The translations under genes were made by a program, and so were the position numbers. DNA of 7,893 bases, taken from contig CAYZQS010000117.1 of NCBI GenBank assembly GCA_964480735.1, positions 1-7,893 on the forward strand. Reading direction: 5' to 3'. The stretch comes from UBA5972 sp964480735 (GTDB taxonomy: Bacteria > Pseudomonadota > Alphaproteobacteria > Rhodobacterales > Rhodobacteraceae). Position 1 is the stretch's first letter. Every line of letters starts with the position of its first letter. Of this stretch, positions 1 through 5,541 are shown in pieces. Under the pieces are notes generated by a model. The model was not told the origin of the DNA and searched no databases. It worked only from the letters and a program-made list of their open reading frames with translations.

Positions 1-1622
1 CCGCGGCTTTCCTTGCGGGCCTCGGCGGCCACAATTGTGGCCATGGCGTTGGGCATCAGGTTGGTCAGCTCCAGCGTTTCCATCAGATCAGAATTCCAGA
101 TCAACGAGCGGTCACTGACCGCCAGATCGTCGATCTTGGCGGCAACCACCGTCATCTTCCCAACCCCTTCGGCCAGCGTCTTGTCGGTGCGAAACACCGC
201 CGCATCCGCCTGCATGGTTTTTTGCATCTCAAGGCGCAGTTCGGCGGTTGGCACCCGCCCGGCGGCACTGCGCAACCCGTCAAAGCGGTCCATCGCCGCC
301 TCAACCGAGGCCATGTTCAAATCGCGGTTGGGTTCTTTTGGATCAAGGATTTCCCCCGCCCTGATCGCCGACGCGCGGCCAAACACCACCAGATCAATCA
401 GCGAGTTTGATCCCAACCGGTTGGCCCCGTGAACACTCGCCGATCCCGCCTCGCCCACCGCCATCAAACCCGGTTGAACGCGGTCGTGATCATCGGCTGT
501 CGGGTTCAACACTTCGCCCCAGTAATTGGTCGGGATACCGCCCATGTTGTAATGCACCGTCGGCAGTACCGGGATCGGATCGCGGGTGACATCCACGCCG
601 GCAAAAATACGCGCGCTTTCAGAAATCCCCGGCAAACGTTCCGCCAGATTTTCCGCAGGCAGATGATCAAGATGCAGGAATATGTGGTCCTTGTCCGGCC
701 CCACCCCGCGCCCTTCGCGGATTTCCAGCGTCATGCAGCGCGACACCACATCGCGCGAGGCCAGATCCTTGTAGGTGGGGGCATAGCGCTCCATAAACCG
801 CTCGCCCTCGGAGTTGGTCAGATACCCGCCCTCGCCCCGCGCCCCTTCGGTGATCAGCGTGCCAACCCCGTAAATGCCGGTGGGGTGAAACTGCACAAAC
901 TCCATGTCCTGCAGCGGCAATCCCTGCCGGGCCACCATGCCGTTGCCGTCACCCGTGCAGGTGTGCGCCGAGGTGGCAGAAAAAAACGCCCGGCCATAGC
1001 CACCCGTGGCCAGCACCACCGTCTTGGCGTTGAAACGGTGCATTGTGCCATCGTCCAGCTTCCACGCCACCACGCCCTGACACACGCCATCCTCAGACAT
1101 GATCAGATCGACGACAAAAAATTCGATATAAAACTCGGCGTTGTGTTTCAGGCTTTGCCCGTAAAGCGTGTGCAAAATCGCGTGCCCGGTGCGGTCGGCA
1201 GCCGCACAGGTGCGCTGCACCGGTGCGCCTTCGCCAAACTCTGTGGTGTGCCCGCCAAACGGGCGCTGGTATATCGTACCCGCCTCGGTTCGGGAAAACG
1301 GAACACCGTAATGATCCAACTCATAAACCGCTTTGGGGGCTTCGCGCGCCAGATACTCCATCGCATCCGTATCACCCAGCCAGTCAGAGCCCTTAACGGT
1401 GTCATACATATGCCACTGCCAGTGATCCGGCCCCATGTTGGAAAGGGACGCCGCGATCCCGCCCTGGGCGGCCACCGTATGGCTGCGGGTGGGGAACACT
1501 TTGGTGATGCAGGCGGTTTTCAACCCCTGTTCGGCCATGCCCAATGTGGCGCGCAATCCGGCCCCTCCGGCCCCGACAACCACAACGTCGTAAGTGTGAT
1601 CTATGAATTCATATGCGGACAT
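1..1622 (-). CDS. sdhA: Succinate dehydrogenase flavoprotein subunit SdhA (3' end cut by window edge)
   Basis: Catalytic FAD subunit of respiratory complex II; oxidises succinate to fumarate on the cytoplasmic face of the inner membrane. The first 540 residues are visible. The dinucleotide-binding motif VVVVGAGGAG lies at residues 13-22. The covalent-FAD histidine is His48 in FPTRSHTVAAQGG. Active-site residues align with E. coli SdhA His242, Arg286, His354 and Arg399 at His246 (QFHPTG), Arg290 (SRDVV), His357 (TVHYNMGG) and Arg402 (NRLGSNS). The frame is still open at ARKESR, just before the conserved RGAH segment, so about 60 C-terminal residues lie outside the window (full length near 600). 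The ATG at 1620-1622 is preceded by GGAGAG, and the stop of sdhD lies 12 bases upstream, so the two are cotranscribed. sdhB is expected further left. All expected residues are present and no frameshift is seen. Confidence 0.98.
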   Translation of the reverse strand, partial: MSAYEFIDHTYDVVVVGAGGAGLRATLGMAEQGLKTACITKVFPTRSHTVAAQGGIAASLSNMGPDHWQWHMYDTVKGSDWLGDTDAMEYLAREAPKAVYELDHYGVPFSRTEAGTIYQRPFGGHTTEFGEGAPVQRTCAAADRTGHAILHTLYGQSLKHNAEFYIEFFVVDLIMSEDGVCQGVVAWKLDDGTMHRFNAKTVVLATGGYGRAFFSATSAHTCTGDGNGMVARQGLPLQDMEFVQFHPTGIYGVGTLITEGARGEGGYLTNSEGERFMERYAPTYKDLASRDVVSRCMTLEIREGRGVGPDKDHIFLHLDHLPAENLAERLPGISESARIFAGVDVTRDPIPVLPTVHYNMGGIPTNYWGEVLNPTADDHDRVQPGLMAVGEAGSASVHGANRLGSNSLIDLVVFGRASAIRAGEILDPKEPNRDLNMASVEAAMDRFDGLRSAAGRVPTAELRLEMQKTMQADAAVFRTDKTLAEGVGKMTVVAAKIDDLAVSDRSLIWNSDLMETLELTNLMPNAMATIVAAEARKESR

Positions 1623-1634
1623 AAATCTCTCCGG

Positions 1635-1913
1635 TCAGGCGCCAAAGGCGATTTTGGCAACGGCGAATATGCCGATCACGGCAAAGCCCCGCCAGATCAG
1701 GGCGTTGGTGATCAGCAACCCGGCCCGCAGACGCGGCCCGTGAACATAATCCTCCACCACAATCTGGATACCCAGCCGCAGATGCCGGAACATCACCAAA
1801 AACGTCAGGATCGCCACCAAAGCGTGAATCGGGTTCTGATACGTTTCCCGCACCGCCTCGTAGCCGGACCCCAGTGACGTGGCAAAAGGATACAAAAACG
1901 CCAACGTCAGCGG
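1635..1913 (-). CDS. sdhD: Succinate dehydrogenase membrane anchor SdhD (5' end lost in assembly gap)
   Basis: Small hydrophobic anchor subunit of complex II; with SdhC it holds haem b and forms the ubiquinone site. Only the last 92 residues plus the TGA stop are visible; roughly 30 N-terminal residues are missing in the N run. Three hydrophobic segments are recognisable. The segment FRHLRLGIQIVVEDYVHG carries the histidine at the usual haem-ligand position and the DY pair equivalent to E. coli SdhD Asp82-Tyr83, where Tyr83 contacts quinone (family knowledge). The gene lies between sdhC and sdhA in the usual order and ends 12 bases before sdhA. Its start codon cannot be seen. A reading frame runs through the Ns into sdhC, but that is an artefact of gap length and not a real fusion. 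Confidence 0.93.
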   Translation of the reverse strand, partial: PLTLAFLYPFATSLGSGYEAVRETYQNPIHALVAILTFLVMFRHLRLGIQIVVEDYVHGPRLRAGLLITNALIWRGFAVIGIFAVAKIAFGA

Positions 1914-2013
1914 NNNNNNNNNNNNNNNNNNNNNNNNNNNNNNNNNNNNNNNNNNNNNNNNNNNNNNNNNNNNNNNNNNNNNNNNNNNNNNNNNNNNNNN
2001 NNNNNNNNNNNNN
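1914..2013. other. Assembly gap (exactly 100 N) across the sdhC/sdhD junction
   Basis: One hundred consecutive N, the conventional filler for a scaffold gap of unknown size. It removes the end of sdhC and the start of sdhD. From usual family lengths (SdhC about 125-135 residues, SdhD about 120-125, from memory), about 40-45 codons of sdhC and about 30 of sdhD are missing. That is some 210-230 bases, so the true gap is probably longer than 100. Confidence 0.97.
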
Positions 2014-2270
2014 AAAAAATGATACCAAAACGCCCAAAGCGAACCGACGAGGATCAACAAACCAATCACCGATGTCAGCAACCCGTCCACATAAGCGAAA
2101 TACGCCGGTGACGTGGCTGCCGCCAAAAACCACCACACAATCAAAACCGCACCCAGCGCCAAACCAACGCCGGTGATCCGGTGCACGATGGACAGCATCG
2201 AGGTCAGCTGCGGCCGGTAAATGGTGATATGCGGGGAAAGTGGCCGCTCAACCCGCTTGCCGTCCGCCAT
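2014..2270 (-). CDS. sdhC: Succinate dehydrogenase cytochrome b556 subunit SdhC (3' end lost in assembly gap)
   Basis: Haem b- and quinone-binding membrane anchor of complex II, inner membrane. The first 85 residues are visible. It starts MADGKRVERPLSPHITIYRP, typical of alphaproteobacterial SdhC. The motif SIVHRITG contains Ser27 and Arg31, which fall at the same numbers as the ubiquinone-site Ser27 and Arg31 of E. coli SdhC. His84 in FWYHF sits where the haem ligand His84 is in E. coli. Two transmembrane segments are visible (about residues 31-52 and 64-84); the third and the RH motif after His84 are lost in the Ns. The ATG at 2268-2270 has a good ribosome site (GGGGGA, 5 bases upstream). 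It is the first gene of the sdh cluster, with a 107-base spacer upstream that probably holds its own control signals. Confidence 0.95.
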
Positions 2271-2377
2271 TTTATCCCCCGTCGATCGGTCATTCTGTCA
2301 CACCTTTATCCGCCGTTTGCATGGCGAGATAAACCACAAAATGTGCCCGACTGCGCCAATCGCGCATTTTTGAACGT
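2271..2377 (-). promoter_or_regulatory. Spacer upstream of sdhC, probable leader/control region
   Basis: This 107-base stretch is the only sizeable gap between the mch block and sdhC, so it is the likeliest place for an sdh promoter or processing site. It contains the large inverted repeat at 2305-2333 and ends with the sdhC ribosome site. I found no convincing -35/-10 pair on the minus strand; the best -10-like word (GATAAA, 2305-2310) lies inside the repeat and has only a poor -35 partner. The promoter call is therefore inferred from position. Confidence 0.4.
2305..2333. repeat. Imperfect inverted repeat upstream of sdhC
   Basis: On the plus strand TTTATCCGCC (2305-2314) is followed by an 8-base loop (2315-2322) and then GGCG-A-GATAAA (2323-2333). 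The arms pair over 10 bases with one unpaired A at 2327. The repeat lies 35 bases upstream of the sdhC ATG. It has no T tract on either side, so it is not a standard intrinsic terminator. It could be a protein-binding dyad, an mRNA hairpin in the sdh leader, or a processing or stabilising structure separating mch-block from sdh messages. Confidence 0.6.
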
Positions 2378-3121
2378 CTAATCGACGAACAACTCTACCA
2401 ATTCAGAGCAAATAATGATCTCCACCGTGTTTGGATCGTAAAAAGCATTGGCCTCGCCGCAGCGTTCAAAATTAACCCGCAAAGCCAGCCTCGGATCAAA
2501 CAGCTCGTTCAGCGTCTGCACCTCGATTTTAACCGCATCCAACAGAATTTCCTCGGCCGGGTTTTCCGGCGTGTGGCTGACGTTTAGCGACAGCCATGTT
2601 CCGTCGCTGTCTAAACGCTCGATGTCATCCAGAACCGGCCCCCAGGATTGGATCGCAAGTTGCCATTCCTCTTCACAGCTAACCTGCCGTTCTTCCGGCA
2701 ATTCGCTGGAGTCGGCTATATATTGCCGCCTTAAGGTATCTGCGCCGTAGTGCAGGCAAATAATCGTGTAATAGCGCTGCTGGTCCAGCCCGTGCGTGTC
2801 CCAAAACGCCAGCGCGTAACCGTCTTGCTCGGCAGCTTCCGCCATATAGGCAAAATTATCCGCAGCCGCTGCCACAATAAAATCGCTATCCTCGGGTGCA
2901 TTGGTTTCTTCTGTCAGGACCACACCCAGAACATCTGCCGCGTCCTCTTCCTGCCCAAACACCGGCAGGCGCAGCATATCAATCAGGGCATGGCCAAATT
3001 CGTGATAGAAAAAGAAGATCGTGTTGGCGCGGATATAGTCTTCGTCTTCAGCGCTGACCTGTTGTGCGGCCAGCGGCAGCGGGCTGAGAGCCAGAAAAAC
3101 AGCGGTGATAACCTTAAGCAT
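2378..3121 (-). CDS. Secreted DUF4344-type putative zinc metallopeptidase
   Basis: Predicted exported protein of 247 residues. An N-terminal signal peptide (about residues 1-19, MLKVITAVFLALSPLPLAA) suggests the periplasm. The zinc-peptidase motif HEFGH lies at residues 40-44 (His40, Glu41, His44), followed by GQEEDAAD at 56-63, which offers acidic candidates for a third zinc ligand. Other blocks typical of DUF4344 are HGLDQQRYY (110-118) and the C-terminal CGEANAFYDP (221-230). Cys122, Cys149, Cys221 and Cys238 could form two disulfides, in keeping with export. The ATG at 3119-3121 has AAAGG upstream, next to the mch stop, with only 12 bases between the genes, so it is probably cotranscribed with mch. 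Substrate and role are unknown, and peptidase activity is inferred only from the motif. Confidence 0.85.
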   Translation of the reverse strand: MLKVITAVFLALSPLPLAAQQVSAEDEDYIRANTIFFFYHEFGHALIDMLRLPVFGQEEDAADVLGVVLTEETNAPEDSDFIVAAAADNFAYMAEAAEQDGYALAFWDTHGLDQQRYYTIICLHYGADTLRRQYIADSSELPEERQVSCEEEWQLAIQSWGPVLDDIERLDSDGTWLSLNVSHTPENPAEEILLDAVKIEVQTLNELFDPRLALRVNFERCGEANAFYDPNTVEIIICSELVELFVD

Positions 3122-3133
3122 CGGATCGCCTTT

Positions 3134-4171
3134 CTAAATTGGCATCAGAACCCAATAGTCCAGATCCAGCAATATGCCGGCCTCGTATTTGCCGGTGGCG
3201 TCCCGCAATTGCATGTCGGACGTCTGTGCCTTGGTCGCCACCAGACGCAACCGCATCGCTCCCACGCCGGGGCTGTCGGTTTCCGCCTTGTCCAGCACTT
3301 CGCTCCAGGCGCGCACGGTAAGACCGGCAAAACACGGCGCAACATGCACCCCGCCGTTTATCCCGGCGATCATCGCGGCGTTGGCCAGACCGTTGAACGA
3401 CAGGCTGCGGGCCAGCGAAATGACGTGTCCGCCATAGATGATGCGCCGTCCATCGTCCCGGGCACTGAGGTCAAAATGCACTTTAGAGGTGTTTTGCCAA
3501 AGGCGGGTCGCCATCAGATGATCTGCTTCCTCGACCGTTGCACCGTCCATATGGTCTATTTTCTCGCCAACCTCGTAATCGCCAAAGCGATGCCGTTCGC
3601 CCGCCTGATCAAATTTGTAATCAGTAAAATCAAGGTTCTTGGGAATGATCAACGATTTGGCCGGCACCACTTGCTGCAGTTCAGGTACAACCGGTGAGGG
3701 CGCTGCGGAGTCTGGATCGCGTTTTTTCACCATCACCCAGCGCTTATACTCGATCACCACTTCCTGATTCTGGTTGATTCCCTTTGTGTGAACCCAAACA
3801 ACACCGGTCTTGCCGTTGGAATTTTGCCTGACACCGATCACTTCAGAAGTGGCACCAAGGGTGTCGCCAACATTTACCGGCAGCAAAAACCGCCCCTCGG
3901 CATACCCAAGATTGGCCACCGCGTTCAGTGATACGTCTGCCACCGTTCGGCCAAACACCAGGTGAAATCCGGCCAGATCATCCAGCGGTGACGCCGCCAA
4001 TCCACAGGAACGGGCAAATTCATCTGACGAATAGATCGCGTGCCGGGCCGGATAAAGCGCATGATAAAGCGCCCGCTCGCCACCCGAAACCGTGCGCGGT
4101 ACCGCGTGGATCAAGGTCTCGCCGACCGAATAATCCTCAAAAAACCGTCCCGGATTGGTTTTGGAACTCAT
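3134..4171 (-). CDS. mch: Mesaconyl-CoA hydratase (MaoC-like double hotdog enzyme)
   Basis: Interconverts mesaconyl-C1-CoA and beta-methylmalyl-CoA by (de)hydration, a cytoplasmic step of the ethylmalonyl-CoA pathway for acetate/C2 assimilation. The 345-residue protein has two MaoC-like hotdog halves (about 10-150 and 195-340). Blocks I recognise from Rhodobacter Mch are KTNPGRFFED at the start, SLNAVANLGYA (81-91), RQNSNGKTGVVWVH (115-128), GDYEVGEKIDHMDG (197-210), YGGHVISLARSLSFNGLANA (246-265) and the terminal DYWVLMP. The hydratase motif region in the second half reads QNTSKVH (Asn227, His232). I chose the ATG at 4169-4171 (MSSKTNPG) over an in-frame TTG eight codons upstream, because it matches the family start and has GAAGGG 7 bases upstream. 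It begins 10 bases after the DUF1737 gene. From memory, mch lies beside sdh in Rhodobacter sphaeroides too, which supports the call. Confidence 0.93.
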   Translation of the reverse strand: MSSKTNPGRFFEDYSVGETLIHAVPRTVSGGERALYHALYPARHAIYSSDEFARSCGLAASPLDDLAGFHLVFGRTVADVSLNAVANLGYAEGRFLLPVNVGDTLGATSEVIGVRQNSNGKTGVVWVHTKGINQNQEVVIEYKRWVMVKKRDPDSAAPSPVVPELQQVVPAKSLIIPKNLDFTDYKFDQAGERHRFGDYEVGEKIDHMDGATVEEADHLMATRLWQNTSKVHFDLSARDDGRRIIYGGHVISLARSLSFNGLANAAMIAGINGGVHVAPCFAGLTVRAWSEVLDKAETDSPGVGAMRLRLVATKAQTSDMQLRDATGKYEAGILLDLDYWVLMPI

Positions 4172-4181
4172 TTTCCGCCCT

Positions 4182-4385
4182 TCAAAGCCGGCCAAGTTTC
4201 AGGTCCGGCGCATAGTCAACGTCCGCGTCTTTAGTGACCGCCTGTCCGCACCGCATCACGCCCCGCGTAGCGTCAAAAGCGTATGTGGGATCACCATATA
4301 ATTCCCAGCCCCTTGAAAGCGCCTCAGACACTTTGTGACAAAACGCCGATGTGTCATCTTCGGTCAGCAGGCGGTAGGCCTTCAT
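4182..4385 (-). CDS. Small DUF1737 domain protein
   Basis: A 67-residue soluble protein made almost wholly of a DUF1737 domain: MKAYRLLTEDDTSAFCHKV, then WELYGDPTYAFDATRG (27-42) and CGQAVTKD (46-53). There is no signal peptide or membrane segment, so it is probably cytoplasmic. Its function is unknown. The ATG at 4383-4385 overlaps the TGA of the preceding NnrU-family gene by 4 bases (ATGA) and has AGGG 8 bases upstream. Its own stop lies 10 bases before the mch start, with the mch ribosome site immediately after it. This suggests translational coupling from the NnrU gene through to mch. Two cysteines (Cys16 and Cys46) are present but form no recognised metal motif. Confidence 0.88.
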   Translation of the reverse strand: MKAYRLLTEDDTSAFCHKVSEALSRGWELYGDPTYAFDATRGVMRCGQAVTKDADVDYAPDLKLGRL

Positions 4386-4954
4386 CCGAAGGTCCCTAAA
4401 AACGGATTGTGCCCCAGCCAGATATGGATACCGGCAATCACCGCCAGCAAAACCAAAGAGATCACGCCACCGATGATATCGCCCTTAAGCGTGCCGCGCT
4501 GCGGTCGCTCCCAGGGTTCCAATACCCGGTTCAGCAGCACGATTTCACCAGCCGCCCAAAGGCCAAGACTGCCAAACAGGATCAACGAGGCCAAATCGCC
4601 GTTGACCAGCAAATGGGCAAAGGCCCAGACCACCGCGCCAAGCAACAGGGGATGCCGAAACCAGCTGCGCGCTGTGCCGCTGCCCCTGGCCGCGCCGGTT
4701 AAAAACAACGCGACAAACATCAGCGCCACCGTTAAATGGCCAATACCCGGCACCGGTGTGTAAACCGGCTCTACTTCAGCGGCGCGATAGCCGATCACCA
4801 TCAGAACCACGGCCGTGACATGCACAAGGGCCATCACACCCTTCGCCGGGCCAGTGCCAACCGCGCCGTCAAGCGCGGATCGGGCACCCGGCGCCCAGCG
4901 TTTAAACGAATGCCCGGCGATCCAGACGAAAACTCCAAGAATCAACAGTGTCAT
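4382..4954 (-). CDS. NnrU-family integral membrane protein, copy 1 (downstream copy)
   Basis: A 190-residue polytopic inner-membrane protein with about five or six hydrophobic segments. Family marks are GYRAAE (55-60), VYTPVPGIGH (64-73), RHPLLLG (100-106), AHLLVNGDLAS (113-123) and the terminal HNPFLGTF (182-189). NnrU proteins were named from a nitric-oxide-related locus in Rhodobacter and are distant relatives of plastid/cyanobacterial 15-cis-zeta-carotene isomerase Z-ISO, a haem b protein (family knowledge). The histidines 73, 101, 114, 177 and 182 are candidate haem ligands, which is inference. The gene overlaps both neighbours by 4 bases (ATGA at 4951-4954 and at 4382-4385) and has GGGGAC 7 bases upstream. 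It aligns without gaps to the adjacent upstream copy, with about 90 of 190 residues identical by hand count. No nitric oxide reductase, nirK or nnrS lies nearby, so the family name should not be read as a function. Confidence 0.88.
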   Translation of the reverse strand: MTLLILGVFVWIAGHSFKRWAPGARSALDGAVGTGPAKGVMALVHVTAVVLMVIGYRAAEVEPVYTPVPGIGHLTVALMFVALFLTGAARGSGTARSWFRHPLLLGAVVWAFAHLLVNGDLASLILFGSLGLWAAGEIVLLNRVLEPWERPQRGTLKGDIIGGVISLVLLAVIAGIHIWLGHNPFLGTFG

Positions 4955-5523
4955 AAGAATGTCCCCACAAATGGATTATGATCAAACAACCAGTGAATGC
5001 CGCCGATGACAAGAAACAAAAACAATGCCACCAGCCCCAGCTTCCAGTCCTGTACGGCGTCACCCGGCATTGGCACCTCCCACGGTCCCTCGTGCAGGTT
5101 GACGGAATAAATCTGCAAGGCAGCCCAAAACCCAAGGCCACCAAACAGAACGATCGAGGCCAGATCCCCGTTGACCAGCAAATGGGCAGCCGACCACAAG
5201 ATCGTGCCCCACAGCATCGGGTGGCGTATTCTGGCAGACAACGGCCCGCCCACAACGCCAATGCCAAACACAAACAGCGCGGCCAGCATCAGGAAATTTA
5301 CCCAATGCCCGATGCCCGGTTGCGGCGTGTAAACCGAAAGAAAATCCGCTGATCTGTACCCCAGAACAATCAGGATCAGCGCCACCGCCAAAAGACCGGC
5401 GGCCAGTAATTTGGCACCGCGCACACCAAGCGCCGCGTCCAGATCGCCCCGCATGGCCGGTGCCGCGCGTCTGAACAAATGCACAACCGTCCACAACACC
5501 AAGCCCAAAATCAATAAGGCCAT
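4951..5523 (-). CDS. NnrU-family integral membrane protein, copy 2 (upstream copy)
   Basis: A 190-residue membrane protein, tandem paralogue of the following gene and exactly the same length. It shares GYRSAD (55-60), VYTPQPGIGH (64-73), RHPMLWG (100-106), AHLLVNGDLAS (113-123), EGPWEVP (145-151) and DHNPFVGTF (181-189). Every histidine common to the pair (15, 73, 101, 114, 177, 182) falls at the same number in both copies, which argues that both keep the same fold and any cofactor site. The ATG at 5521-5523 has GGGG upstream (GGGGTAAGC), 18 bases after the tetR stop. Its TGA overlaps the ATG of copy 1. The two copies may form a heterodimer, or may be diverged enzymes acting on different substrates; the sequence cannot decide. 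Confidence 0.88.
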   Translation of the reverse strand: MALLILGLVLWTVVHLFRRAAPAMRGDLDAALGVRGAKLLAAGLLAVALILIVLGYRSADFLSVYTPQPGIGHWVNFLMLAALFVFGIGVVGGPLSARIRHPMLWGTILWSAAHLLVNGDLASIVLFGGLGFWAALQIYSVNLHEGPWEVPMPGDAVQDWKLGLVALFLFLVIGGIHWLFDHNPFVGTFL

Positions 5524-5541
5524 GCTTACCCCGATATTTTT

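Noticed and set aside
429..1877. Long plus-strand open frame (482 codons) opposite sdhA and sdhD
   Set aside because: It is antisense to well-recognised sdh genes, is rich in Arg, His, Gln and Pro, and resembles no family. It arises from the codon bias of the real genes.
2352..2366. Hairpin TGCGC-CAATC-GCGCA followed by five T on the plus strand
   Set aside because: The stem is only 5 bases. The T run is on the strand with no gene reading into it, so it is not a credible terminator for the minus-strand genes.
2750..3697. Plus-strand open frame (315 codons) across the metallopeptidase and mch
   Set aside because: Antisense to two genes with clear family motifs; composition is that of a shadow frame.
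4172..4195. Upstream TTG start that would add eight residues to Mch
   Set aside because: The family begins near MSxKTNPG, and the ATG at 4169-4171 has a well-spaced GAAGGG site. The extension would also overlap the DUF1737 stop.
4382..5523. NnrU name taken as evidence for a denitrification or nitric oxide locus
   Set aside because: No nor, nir, nos, nnrS or NO-responsive regulator gene is present in the window. The family is broader than its name.
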